This document shows, one piece after another, positions 26,395 through 37,899 of a stretch of 60,000 bases of DNA. The translations under genes were made by a program, and so were the position numbers. Within the stretch, counting starts at the first letter, position 1. Every line of letters begins with the position of its first letter. Source of the DNA: Nymphaea colorata (Eukaryota; Streptophyta; Magnoliopsida; Nymphaeales; Nymphaeaceae). The stretch lies in assembly GCF_008831285.2 (NCBI RefSeq), contig NC_045142.1:25869876-25929875 (forward strand), in the 5' to 3' direction. The notes below the pieces were generated by a model. That model did no database searches, was not told the origin of the DNA, and saw nothing but the letters and a program-made list of their open reading frames with translations.

Positions 26395-26857
26395 TCTTGT
26401 TCCTTGGTCTCTCATTCAATTTCCCTTGAGCCATGCGTTCAAGAACTAGTTTTTTGGGACGTCTTCTTACTAATAATGGACTCCAAAAGTTGATGTGAAT
26501 AAGTGCCATTAATTTTTCTAGGTGGAGGAAGACACTGAACACCAAATGTTCAAATATGCCATAGGCAAGAGCTAGCGAACATATGTCATCCAATGGTTTG
26601 GCGTGAGGCTACATTAGAAAGGTATAGTATCTTAGAAGCTTTAGAAAATGGTGTTCCAAGAGATGGTGGTTAATCTTTTACACACATGGAAGGCAAGGTT
26701 TCCAACAATGGTTTACGAACAGGGGAGTCAAGAAATGCAGGTTTTCCCCAACAGCGAAGTCTATGTTGATCTCGTGGATGAACTTGCTGCGATACTTAAT
26801 GTGGCCGCTCAAAAAGAACCAGGAAAAACACATGTTGACAGACTGGAGGCAAATTCA

Positions 26858-27527
26858 TGTAGAAAAAGAAAGGACCAGATTGCAAGCAAAATACAGGGTA
26901 AGGTGAAAAACAACCACTCTGTAAACAGATATGTGTATGTGATATCAAGACAATGAACAAAGAAATGAGCCGGTAGATAGAAAAACAGAGAAATCAATCA
27001 CACAGAAAGCACACTAATTTACGTGGTTCGGATAGGTTGTTTGCCTTCCTACATCCGCAAGGAGAACTCAGCAGGATTCTTTATTATAGGGAACATCAAG
27101 TATAGTGAGATCAAATAAACTAAAACAAACTAATTCCCTTACAAACAATGCTATTACGCCATGACCTTCTGCCCCAAATCTATCTTTGTCTTCTCTCTTC
27201 ACAAAAATACTGAAAATCAGCAAAAATGACTGCCCAAACTTGTTACCAACCTGCCGTTCTTATGAAAAGATGAAGATCACCCATTTTTCTCTCTCCACCA
27301 TTTGATTGTACGGAGAAAACGGTAGCAGCTTGCATGGAGACTCCATTTTTTCAGCCACGACTTGAGGACACTCCACCAAAAACGCAGCCCACAACAAAAA
27401 AAGGGAAAAAACTGAAAAAGAAAGGGAACCAACTTGAATCCTTTCATAAAGTAAAAAGAACAGTTTGTATAATGATACAAATGCCCACTGTTTGACTTAT
27501 ATATGACCAAGTCAAAACAAAACAACA
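26858..27527 (-). repeat. 3' LTR of Copia element 2
   Basis: A 670-base repeat beginning TGTAGAAAAAG and ending AAACAACA on the plus strand. It pairs with 31510-32184. Confidence 0.95.
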
Positions 27528-27625
27528 AAACGACACCTTTTTAGCTTGGTCATAATTCAAAAAACAAAAAATAAGGTCAATCCTGTTCAATATAAATGTC
27601 CCTTCTCCCTAGGACTCTAAACATG

Positions 27626-29193
27626 TTAACATGCACAAATCTGAGCCAAGCTCAGACAATGGTGAAATTTAGTTGTGGCAAGAGGTTTCGTCAACATGTC
27701 TGCCACATTATGTTGTGAATCCACTTTTTGCAGTTGAATTTTACCATTTGCCACAAACTCCCTGATTTTATGATATCTAACATTTATATGTTTAGTTCTT
27801 CCATGATAAATTGGATCTTTAGCCAAACATATTGCGCTTTGATTGTTACAATGTAAGTTGACATTTTCCTGCATAATACCCAGTTCATTAACAAGTCATC
27901 TTAACCAAACTGCTTCTTTAGCAGCTTCTACTGCAGCAATATACTCTGATTCAATTGTTGATAATGAACAATATCCTGTAATGTAGCTTTCCAACTGATT
28001 GGGCTTCCACATAGAGTAAATATGTACCATGTTGTTGATCTTCTTTTATCTAAGTCACCTGCATAGTCTGAATCAACATAGTCAATAAGAGCATCAAAAA
28101 TATTTATACCTGCCTGAAATAGTAAGCGAACATCTGATGAGCCCTTCAAATATCACAAAATCCATTTTACTGCCTTCCAATGTCTTTGACATGGATTTGT
28201 CATATATTTGCTGACAACACTTACTGCATGAGATAAATCAGGCCTAGTGCAAATCATGACATACATAAGACAGCCAACTGCATTAGGATATGGTATTTTA
28301 CTCCTAACGCTGCTCTCTTTTTCAGATTTAGGACAATCTTTCAAAGATAACTTAAAGTGTTGAGCAAGTGGAGTATATACTAATTTTGCATTATTCATAT
28401 TGAATTTAGCCAACACTTTATTAACATACTCATTTTGCGCCAACCACAATTTCTTCTTTTCTTGATCTCTATGAATTTCCATACCTAGAATTCTTTTTGC
28501 TGCCCCCAAATATTTCATTTCAAATTCATTTCTAAGTTCATATTTCAACTTGACAATTGCTAACATGTGTTTGCATGCTATAAACATGTCATCCACATAA
28601 AGCATCAAAATAATAATAGAACCCATCATTCAAAAAACGAAAGTAAACACAACTGTCATACCTGCTCCTATTGTAGCCTTGTGCCAACATAAATGTGTCA
28701 AATCTTTTGTACCACCGTCCTGGTGCTTGCTCCAATCCATAGAGTGACATTTTCAATTTGCACACTAGCTTTTCATTTTTTGCTTGAATAAATCCTTCTA
28801 ACTGCTTCATATATATTTCTTCTTCTAGGCTACCATATAAGAATGCAGTTTTAACATCTAGTTGTTCAAGTTCCAAATCGTCAATAGCTACCATGGCTAA
28901 CAAAACTCTAATTGAGCAATGTAAAAAATTTCTGAAAAATCCACTCCTTTTTTCTGAGCATAGCTCTTAGCCACGAGCCTGGCCTTGTACTTTGGTGGCT
29001 CTTCTGCACTTGATGATTCTTTTATTCTAAACACCCACTTGCATCCAATCACTTTCTTTCTTTCTGGAAGACTTATCGATTCCCATGTCTGATCCTTTTG
29101 AAGAGACTTCATTTCATCTTCCATAGCAGCCATCCATATTTTTCTATCCTCGCTTTCTATTGCTTCGTGAAAAGTCAATGATTCAGTAGACAT
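27626..29193 (-). pseudogene. Copia element 2: reverse transcriptase and RNase H remnants
   Basis: Successive pieces at 29193-28897, 28903-28589, 28629-28153, 28149-27928 and 27874-27626 carry the RT and RNase H motifs in order: KVIGCKWVFRIK, QLDVKTAFLYG, LYVDDMF (polymerase active site), the segment CLMYVMICTRPDLSHAV, YVDSDYAGDLDKRRS, CNNQSAICLA and NVADMLTKPL. At least three frame changes and further stops separate them, so no enzyme can be made. Confidence 0.92.
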
Positions 29194-29441
29194 AACTGAA
29201 AATGCATATGCTACTGTATCTTGAAATTTTAAAGGTAATCTAACTTTCCTTCTTTCTCTACCCTTCGCAATAGAATAAGATTCTTCAAGTGGTTGTTCAT
29301 CTTCCTCACTATCTTGTGATGATTTTTCTAAACTTTGGTTGATCTTGTCATTACTCTACTCTAGTTGAATTGGATTGCTTGTCTTTTCAATGCCTTTATC
29401 ACAATCTTGAATTTTCTTTAACAATGAAGCTTCATCAAAGA

Positions 29442-30321
29442 CTACGTTTCTGCTGATCTCCACTTACATTTCTTTGATTTAACATCAAATTTGTTTCTTT
29501 CTCTTTCCTGCAATAATACATAAATAAGACAACAAAAAATATGTATGTCAGAGTAATCAACTGACTTACCATACCATACTTTCTCTGGCACTTTCAGATT
29601 TAATGCTGTAGAAGGAGATCTATTTACTAAAAAACATGCAGCTTCTGCCCAAAACTGTTTTGGTAAACCTGCAAACAACCTCATGCAATGCAACGAGCCC
29701 TCTCAATCAAAGTTCTGTTCATTCTCTCTGCCACACCATTCTGTTGTGGTGTGCCTGAAATAGTGAAATGTCGAGTAATCCCTTCATCTTTGCAAAAATT
29801 TTCAAACTGAGATGACGTATACTCACCACCATTGTCACTTCTTAACACCTTTAACTTTTTACCTGTTTGATTTTCTACTATCGCTTTCCATTATTTAAAT
29901 GTCTCAAATACTTCAGATAAATACTTAAGAAAATATACCCAAACTCTTCGAGAGTAGTCATCAATGAATGTAACAAAAAATCTATCTCCGCCTTTAGATG
30001 TAACTAGTGCAGGCCCCATACATCTGAATGGATATATTCAAGAATGTCCTTACTCCTTTTTGTAGAGGTTGAGAATTTAACTCTGCACTGTTTACTAAAA
30101 ACACAACATTCACAGAATTCAAGTTTACATGATTTGATGCCCTTGAGAAGCTTTCTATTATGCAACTCTTGAATCCCTCTTTCACTCATGCAACCTAATC
30201 TAGCATGCCATAAATATGCAGTATCATCATCAGAAGGAGATGAAAAAGATGAAATGACAGCTGTCCCTGTTACAGTTTCTCCAATCAACCTATATAGAGA
30301 TCCAACTTTCTCTCCTTTCAT
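29442..30321 (-). pseudogene. Copia element 2: integrase remnants
   Basis: The zinc-binding part (WHARLGCMSERGIQEL, CECCVFSKQ) is at 30321-30004. A one-base frame change then leads into the catalytic core (FIDDYSRRVWVYF near 29950, RSDNGGEY near 29840, NGVAERMNRTL near 29730) and a C-terminal piece at 29693-29442. The catalytic Asp, Asp and Glu are visible, but the frame is interrupted several times. Confidence 0.88.
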
Positions 30322-30336
30322 GACAACTAAAGCTCC

Positions 30337-31467
30337 TCACTTCACTTTCAATATGTCATTAGCACCACTAAAAGTAAAACCATTAACATCAATTGTACCA
30401 AGAGAAATAAGATTTTTTCTTAAATCTGGAACGTGTCTAACTTCTGTTAAAGTTCTAATGACACCATCAAACATTTTTATTTTTATGGTTTCAGTTCCAA
30501 CTGATTGACATTCTGCATTATTTCCCATCAACACTTTTCTAGTATCACATGATGTATAAGAATCAAACCATGACTTATGAGGACACATATGATATGAACA
30601 TCCAAAATCTAAAATCCATACATCAGGTTGGATATTATTACCTGAAGAAATGGTCAGCACATCTTCATCGACGTCTGATACTACACTTGCTTCTTCAGCT
30701 GCTTTCTTTTTCTGTTTATATTTTTCCTTAAGCTTTGGACAATCAACTTTCCAATGACCCTCTTCTTTGTAATACATGCATATGTTGTTTCTACCTTTTG
30801 ATTTGGATCGAGATCTGAATTTCTTCTTGAATTTATGCTTTTGACGACCTCTCTCATGACCATGTTCTTTCACCATCAAATTTTCTCCATGATTTGGCTT
30901 ATGTCTGGCTTCATTTGAAAGCAAAATAGTTTTGACTTCTTCAAGTTTTAAAGTGTTTTTTTCATAGAGAATAGTAGTCACAAGATGGTCATATACTTTA
31001 GGCATAGATAAAAGAAGAAGAAGGGTCTGGTCTTCTTCATCTACTTTAACACCAACATTGCGAAGTTGAGTAATTAACCTATTGAAGGCATTCAGATGCT
31101 CAAGCAGATTTGTCCCATCAGTCATGCGTAAACTATAGAGCTACAACTTATTTGTTAGAGACTTCGACATATACAACTTTTCTAATTTAACCCACAAATC
31201 AGTCGTAGTATTTACATCTGCAACATTATACATTACCTCATCAGCTAGACAAAGCTGAATTATACTCATCGCCTTCAGGTCTAACTCATCCCAATTATCA
31301 TCTTTAATCTCTGATTTCTCTTTTCCAAGCAAGACTTTATGCAGGTTATTCTGAACCAAAATGACTTTTACACGCTTTTGCCATAAACCAAAATCAATCT
31401 TGTTGTCAAACTTCTCCACCTCAAACTTAATCATTGACATATTTGACGTCACAATCCTTAAAACCAA
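30337..31467 (-). pseudogene. Copia element 2: Gag and protease remnant
   Basis: The Gag N-terminal piece runs 31467-31141 (KFDNKIDFGLWQKRVKVIL), stops at a TAG and continues in the same frame to 30337. The zinc knuckle has lost its second cysteine (CMYYKEEGHWKVDC, Tyr for Cys). The protease site reads LDFGCSYHMC, with Phe in place of the usual Ser or Thr after the catalytic Asp. A TGA near 30337 ends the frame. Confidence 0.9.
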
Positions 31468-31495
31468 CTACCACAAACACAAATATTGCAACCTA

Positions 31496-31507
31496 GCTCT
31501 GATACCA
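31496..31507 (-). other. Primer binding site of Copia element 2
   Basis: TGGTATCAGAGC on the minus strand, two bases inside the 5' LTR end; complementary to initiator tRNA-Met. Confidence 0.95.
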
Positions 31508-31509
31508 GA

Positions 31510-32184
31510 TGTAGAAAAAGAGATGACCAGATTGCAAGCAAAATACAAGGTAAGGTGAAAAACAACCACTCGGTAAATAGATATGTGTATGGGATATCAA
31601 GACAGTGAACAAGGAAATGAGCCGGCAGATAGAAAAACAGAGAAATCAGTCACACAGAAAGCACACTAATTTACGTGGTTCAGATAGACTGTTTGCCTTC
31701 CTACATCCATGGGGAGAAAGAACTCAACAGGATTCTCTATTATAGGAAACATCAAGTACAGTGAGATCAAATAAACTAAAACAAACTAATTCCCTTACAA
31801 ACAACGCTGTTATGCCGTGACCTTCTGCCCCAAATCTGTCTCTGTCTTCTCTCTTCACAAGAATACTGAAAATCAGCAAAAATGACTTCCCAAACTTGTT
31901 ACCACCATGCCGTTCTTTTGAAAAGATGAAGATCACCCCTTTTTCTCTCTCCACCATTTGATTGTATGGAGAAAATTGTAGCAGTTTGCATGGAGGTTCC
32001 ATTTTTTCAGCCACGACTTGAGGACACTCCACCAAAAACGCAACCCACAAGAAAAAAAAGGGGAAAAACTAAAAAAGAAAGGGAACCAACTCGAACCCTT
32101 TCATAAAGTAAAAAGAACAATTTGTATAATGACACAAATGCCCACCGTTTGACTTGTATATGACCAAGTCAAAACAAAACAACA
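31510..32184 (-). repeat. 5' LTR of Copia element 2
   Basis: A 675-base repeat pairing with 26858-27527. The AATTCA that follows flows directly into the copy B segment (ATGGTTCTCCAAAG), which matches the uninterrupted copy A sequence at about 8897. Confidence 0.95.
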
Positions 32185-32914
32185 AATTCAATGGTTCTCC
32201 AAAGAGGGAAGAGGTTGTTATTATTGTAAACCAGATTTTCATTCAAATTGCTTCTACAAACCCCAAATGTTAGAATATTGCTGTGATGGCTGAATGCGAC
32301 ACTGATTCTGGCTGTGTGTTTTTGGATGAGAAAATGGATGATGACTAATGCCCTGGATTTTCCTGGATTTGGTTCTCTAGTAGAGGGGATTGAATGCAAC
32401 TTTGCGTCAGGTCATGCATGTAGGATGAGTAATCTAACAGCCCTACTGCCCTACAGAGAGAATTGTGCTTCCACCCTTCCTCTCGTTCTCTTAGGGTTCA
32501 GGCCTGTTTTTTATGCCTTAGAGTGCCACCTTCAATGTGTTTTAACTTGTGCATTAAGAACCTCTCTTTTACAGCATAGAAGAGTTGATGCGGCTAATAG
32601 TTGAATTGGAGACTAATACTTGAATTGGAGACCGACCACTTATCAGCCCACAATCTGATGACATAAAGGCAAGCCACTTTGTGGGGTTTGTTCAATAGAT
32701 AATCCTGGACATACTCAGGGCATTATTCCCTGGGAATCCGCTTTGTGGTGGCAGTTCTTCCATATCCTTGTCTTTTTGAGAAAAGTCTCCATCTTGCTCT
32801 GATATTTTCAAGAAAAAAAAATTTTGTGTAGGCTGAACTACATAAAGCGATCAAACGAGATCTATGCTAAGCATGCATCGTTGTAGGATACTCGTATATT
32901 GAATCGATCGGCAC

Positions 32915-32966
<52 letters not shown>

Positions 32967-33454
32967 TTATAAAATATCATATATATTCTTGATCTCTTTG
33001 AATGGTACTCCCTAAAGTTCTCGATCAGCTGTAGCAAATACAGGCAAAATATCCTTGCAGCAAACATACCTAGTTAGTGGAGTTTTGCAGACTGAGTATA
33101 CCAAGAACTTGCTTTGGGAGATCCTGACTATGTAGGTAATGGGCTCAATAAAACAACAAGGGATGCTTCCACAGTTACTAATTTCAGACAGTGTCCGTCG
33201 GGCGAGCCATATGCACATATTTTTATGCAAACGATTGGAGTTAGGTAGAACCCAAAAGATTATACCAATATAGACATATCGAATATTCGTTTTTTGTACT
33301 TCTTATATTTATAAGTTTTATGTTTAATCTATGAGCAGGCAGATAGCCAGCCCTTGTTGAGGGTTGTCTTGATATCAATTCATGTAGATGTTACTCATTT
33401 TGAACCGTTATGCAACATTTGAGCTGAAAGGTATATCATAACCCACTCAATGGA

Positions 33455-33805
33455 CCCTAAAGCTAAGGGTAGGGGAAAGGAGATAGGGGACCCTAAAGGG
33501 CAGGGGAAAGGAGAAAGGGGGTGGCCTCAAGGCTTGTGAACCGCACATTAGGCATCTGCACCCTAAGGGCAGGGGAAAGGAGAAAGGGGGTGGCCTCATG
33601 GCTTGTGAACCGCCCATTAGACACCTGTAAGCACCCTAAGGGAAAAGAGAAAGGGGGTGGCCTCAAGGCTTGTGAACCGCCCATTAGGCACCTGTAAGCA
33701 CCCTAAGAGCAGGGGAAGGGAGAGAGGGACCCTAAAGGGCAGGGGAAAGGAGAGAGTGGGTGGTCTCACCTCTTGTGAACCACCATTAGGGCACCTGTAG
33801 GCATA
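33455..33805. repeat. GC-rich minisatellite, copy B array
   Basis: About four to five degenerate units with the cores GGGCAGGGGAAAGGAGAAAG and CTTGTGAACCGCCCATTAG. It is expanded relative to the copy A array (10165-10380). Confidence 0.85.
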
Positions 33806-34251
33806 TTAGCTTGTAGATTCAAGAAAAAAGAAGAAAAAAAAAACTGGGCAGAGTTTCCCTTACATATCATCCAAAAGGAGAATATGGGTTTTGCTTCATG
33901 GACATGTACGAATCAGTTTTAGTATGGTTCCATATCAATGTCTTGATCTCCAGGAAGGTCGGCCATCTGCAACGGACATACACTCTCAGGGAAAAATGGC
34001 TCAATGATGCCAAGAGCCCATTCGATAAACCTGTCAATCCTGACACTAAACACGTGTGGTCGATGCTCAATCACATCACTTCGGCTTCTATTTTAACAAA
34101 AGATTTCAATCATGCAGACTAAGCAAAAAGGTCTGTAACTGAAGAACATCACATATTTGTAGCCCCTGGCTTATGACATACATGAAGCTACATTTTAGTA
34201 GATCGACAAGACCAACCTATACTTAAATTTCTAAGTTGTAGACCTGAAAAA

Positions 34252-34386
<135 letters not shown>

Positions 34387-34467
34387 TTTTGCAGCCATAC
34401 ATATGTATAAGCTCACACAAGCTCATGATCCTTGCATGGAGTATGATTGTATGAAGGCAACCTGCCC

Positions 34468-34770
34468 TCAAGCACGCTTCCTGGTGGTGGAAATGTAGTA
34501 GCCGCGGTACCTCAAAGCGGCTTCCAACGCGTCGATCGCAGGCGACTCGTCCGTGCAAGGCCTAGCAGGGGCCGGAATCTGGCAATCACCATTGCTGCTG
34601 CCCGGAAGCTGCTTGAACTGCACGACTGAGCGCCTCGTCTCAGTCTTTATGGTGACCGTTTGGCTACTTGGGGTTGGTGCCAAGAACCTGCACACTTGAC
34701 CCCAGTCCACTGTTGGACCCTCAACCCACATGGTCTTTGAGGGCTTCCTGCCTGGGAACAGAAATGACAT
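34468..34770 (-). CDS. Small RKS/WVxGPSVDW protein, family member 2
   Basis: A single-exon gene for a 100-residue protein, the copy B partner of member 1. The N-terminal block is [19 protein letters not shown] then [13 protein letters not shown]; the C-terminal block is [15 protein letters not shown] then ISTTRKRA. The usual Cys after RGYYI is Ser here. The frame is open for 34 codons upstream of the chosen Met, but the M-A/S-F start shared by the family and the frameshift in member 1 at that place argue for 34770. Five of the nine base changes against member 1 alter the protein, so constraint is moderate. TATA box at 34893-34902; no signal peptide. Function unknown. Confidence 0.77.
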   Translation of the reverse strand: MSFLFPGRKPSKTMWVEGPTVDWGQVCRFLAPTPSSQTVTIKTETRRSVVQFKQLPGSSNGDCQIPAPARPCTDESPAIDALEAALRYRGYYISTTRKRA

Positions 34771-34892
34771 TTTTCTTCTCTCTTTAACTGTTCGCTCTCT
34801 CGGCTCTGGAACTCTAGAGACTGCAAATTCTTCTAATGGGTACACGTTAGAAGACTTGTGCTGTCTTGGCAAGGAAAGGTGAGAGGATGATT

Positions 34893-34902
34893 CTATTTAT
34901 AG
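34893..34902 (-). promoter_or_regulatory. TATA box of small-protein gene 2
   Basis: CTATAAATAG on the minus strand, 123 bases before the start codon. Confidence 0.8.
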
Positions 34903-34935
34903 AGAGAAGGAAATGGCTACTGATCACGAGAGCAT

Positions 34936-34988
34936 GAAAACCAGCAATTACCGTTGGAAAACCAGCGGCCACTGTATGGAAATTAACG
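34936..34988 (-). promoter_or_regulatory. Triple GAAAACCA motif upstream of gene 2
   Basis: Plus-strand units start at 34936, 34957 and 34978 (third unit degenerate, GGAAATTAACG). The 21-base spacing is the same as in gene 1 although the bases around it have drifted. It begins 34 bases upstream of the TATA box. Confidence 0.65.
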
Positions 34989-37363
34989 ACTTGGCTTTAA
35001 AATGGTTCCTTTTGATCGGTAAAGACCAAGAAATAAGAAACTAGAGCGGTCTTCAAGTGATCACTGATCAGTGGAGACATCAGGCCTGGGTCCCGTAGAA
35101 TTAATGCCTTGATCACATGCGAATCATGACCCTAAAGAATTGCGTTATACTTATAGCCGACCAAGGTATAATGGCTTCTTTTTCGGTTTATCCATCTCAG
35201 CTGGTCATACAACTTCCATGGAAATGTAATTTTTCCTTATAGTTTCAAAATTTTAACAGGAGCTGAAATATTATTGCTTAAATTTTTTATATTTGTTAAA
35301 CTAAAAAATTTAAAATTTTACATATAAATTTTGAATTTTTAAAAATCTGAAGGAAGGGCCATATAAATTTAGAAGATATTGACCTTCTTCAAATGTCTTC
35401 ATCTGATCTTTTAAGCCGGTCAATATTAGAGCTCCAGTTAGCTGGTCCTCAAGAGGCGGATGTCATGTATCATATATCATATATACTATAAATATACGAC
35501 TATTACATGTTGGCACCTGGAAAATCCAACTTTTTTGGCAAGTTTCGGCATGAAGTCTCCCATACACACAAATATCTTCATTTTTTTCGAGACCCAAGTG
35601 TGATGATTGTTGCTGCCTAAAGGATATATTTGAAGATTTGATTACAAAAATTGGAGCATCTATGGACCTCCAACTTGCTTTGGCATCCTCTTTTTAGGCA
35701 ATTCTTGCACTTTTTGCCTTAGTCACAGTGGGGATTCTGTGGAATATTAATTTCGCACGCATAGCAGGGCAGGTTTCAAATTAATGCACTAGCTAGCGAG
35801 TGCAATTTTATTACCCTCACAATGATCAGGAAAAAATGTTCTTAGATATCTGGAGTTGTTCTAGTTAGGCAAAGGGCTTGAGTAGAAAGCTGTCGTATAT
35901 ATATATATATAGAGAGAGAGAGACACACACACACACAAAAGTACCCTAAATAATTTTTTTTGCTTGAATGAATGACTAAGAACTATTTACTTGAATGTTT
36001 TACACGAGAAAAGGTAATAAGAATGATGATTAAAAGGTCAGTTTAAACATGTAACTCTCTAAAATAGCTAACCAACTAATTGCATAAATGAGAGAGAGGG
36101 TAAGGTTTACAAACTTATGGATTAAGTAATCATAAGACTATGTCATCGTAACTAGAAATTTTGAACAGGGAATATTTGATCATGTGCAAGTGGCAGTATG
36201 ACGTTCATTTCTTCTACAAAACTGAGCATGAGGGACTTCCAACAATTTGATTGGTAGGATTCTGCCTAATCCAAGCCTACCCAAAAAGAAAAAAGGTGGC
36301 AACAACACATTGGCAAAAAAATGTTCACCAGGATGATAAACTTTAAGATTGGTTATTGCTGCATCTGCTTTTGTAGTAAAAGGCTCAGGAAACTTACATA
36401 ATTAGTATTAACTACTTTCATCCCCTTGGAAAACACTATATATTTGGGAGTACAACAGTACTTGCCACTTGGTGAGACCCACCTACACATTGTTATGCTA
36501 CTACTGATAATGAGAAAGGGACCATACACGTAACCTTTCGTTCTGTCATATATAATATCTAAGATATAAAGAATCTCAAAAGCTTTAGAATAAAAGCAAT
36601 TAATAATACAAGGCATGAAAAGCGTGCTTGCTTTCCCAGTGCTCCCATTCTCGTGGTATCATGCAAATTGCGTTGCTATGCAGAGTCCATGCCAATCCCT
36701 GAAATCTTATATTGTGATTAAACTGGATATAGGTACAGCTAGGTCTATTCGCATGTGGTGATTACGCTATACTTGAGTCAGTGTCTTGCAATCATTCGTT
36801 CTCTTTGAGAGATTGGTTAGTTCCTCTCAATCAAAATTTTTCTTTAGTTGCCTAATTCTCGTAGAATTGATTTCCAAGTTTTTAACTAGCAAGACAAACT
36901 GGTACCTTTCTTTGTGGACAATGATTAATTAGTACAAAGGGAAAGAGAGATTGATGAGGGGAAGGGGATTGTGACCCCTCGGCACAATTCTCAATGCCAT
37001 CCGCAGAGTAGTATCCTTGTTAATCAAACAAGACACATGCTCAAATAAGCGTCGCCTTCTCGACTAGCTACGCTGCATGCCATTTGGTCAGAGAGATAGA
37101 AAGAGAATTAAGGTGTATTTTATAACAGAAAGAAAGAAGGCACAATTTTATAAGCACTGGCCTGTTAACACATGCACAAACTCTAAGCAGACACTATTAT
37201 TATAACTTATCCTACATGTTACCATATCAAGCTACACGTACAGGCTTTCCAAGCCAGAAAGAGCTACATATGAAACACGACACTTATAGTATAAACCCCA
37301 CACAAATCTATGCTCTGTTATTGTTTCTGTTACTACCGGGATCGTCGCCGGAGACATGTGATC

Positions 37364-37672
37364 TCAGGTACGCTTCTTGACTACGCACATGTAGAAGCCG
37401 CGGTGCCTCACCGCGGCTTCCATGGCATCCATGACTGGCACATCCTGATTGTTGGGCCTAGCAGGGGCCGGGGTAGGGGAATTGCTGGTGACGGCCTGTT
37501 GCATGGGTGGCCATGAGTCTGTCCTTCTAGTGGGTGCTTTGCTATTCGGAGCACTTGCTCCCGAGAACTTTCGCAGCTGAGCCCGGTCAACCGATGGACC
37601 TTGAACCCATTTGGTCTGGCTCTGAACCCACTTGGTCTCTGAAGATTTTCTGTACTGAAATATGAAGGCCAT
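37364..37672 (-). CDS. Small RKS/WVxGPSVDW protein, family member 3
   Basis: A single-exon gene for a 102-residue protein that starts MAFIFQYRKSSETKWVQS. A 21-base in-frame tandem duplication gives ETKWVQS followed by QTKWVQG (about 37609-37650), which makes it the longest member. The middle is Pro/Asn-rich; the C-terminal block is VMDAMEAAVRHRGFY followed by MCVVKKRT. The TATA box is at 37788-37799, and the GAAAACCA pair lies upstream of it. It is the tandem partner of member 4, 5.1 kb away. No secretion signal; function unknown. Confidence 0.77.
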   Translation of the reverse strand: MAFIFQYRKSSETKWVQSQTKWVQGPSVDRAQLRKFSGASAPNSKAPTRRTDSWPPMQQAVTSNSPTPAPARPNNQDVPVMDAMEAAVRHRGFYMCVVKKRT

Positions 37673-37787
37673 TCCTCCTCCTCTTCTTCTCTCTTGGCTA
37701 TGAGAGTACGAGGGGCAGAAATGCTACTGCTGTGAGTGAGTGAGCTAGATGATTTTCTCTTGGTAAAGAATGGGTGAGGAGACGAGG

Positions 37788-37799
37788 CTTATTTATAAG
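37788..37799 (-). promoter_or_regulatory. TATA box of small-protein gene 3
   Basis: CTTATAAATAAG, itself nearly palindromic, 116 bases before the start codon. Confidence 0.8.
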
Positions 37800-37822
37800 G
37801 AAGTTAACAGAGCAACTACATG

Positions 37823-37880
37823 GAAAACCAATGATCGCTGTGGGAAAACCACCGGCTGGTACTACTGCACAGGCATCAAC
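37823..37880 (-). promoter_or_regulatory. GAAAACCA pair upstream of gene 3
   Basis: GAAAACCA starts at 37823 and 37844 (21 bases apart). A weaker ATCAACCG block follows about 27 bases after the second copy. It begins 24 bases upstream of the TATA box. Confidence 0.6.
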
Positions 37881-37899
37881 CGTCCTGGTTGAAAGCTTT

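Larger units (their letters stand above)
26858..32184 (-). mobile_element. Copia LTR retrotransposon, element 2 (complete ends, decayed)
   Basis: A 5327-base Copia element on the minus strand, from a different family than element 1. Its LTRs are 670 and 675 bases with TG...CA ends, and AATTCA flanks it at 26852-26857 and 32185-32190 (a 5- or 6-base target duplication). The primer site matches initiator tRNA-Met. The coding region is broken into at least eight pieces. In the first 125 bases of the LTRs I count about 8 differences, so its age is similar to that of element 1. Confidence 0.96.
26648..32229 (+). pseudogene. Unrecognised short frame, copy B version, split by Copia element 2
   Basis: The frame corresponding to 8685-8930 starts at 26648 (MVFQEMVVNLLHTWKARFP). 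It is open to the insertion point at 26857; the remaining codons lie at 32191-32229, beyond the retrotransposon, and end at a TAA. The retrotransposon therefore interrupts it about 70 codons in. No family is recognised for either copy. Confidence 0.4.
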
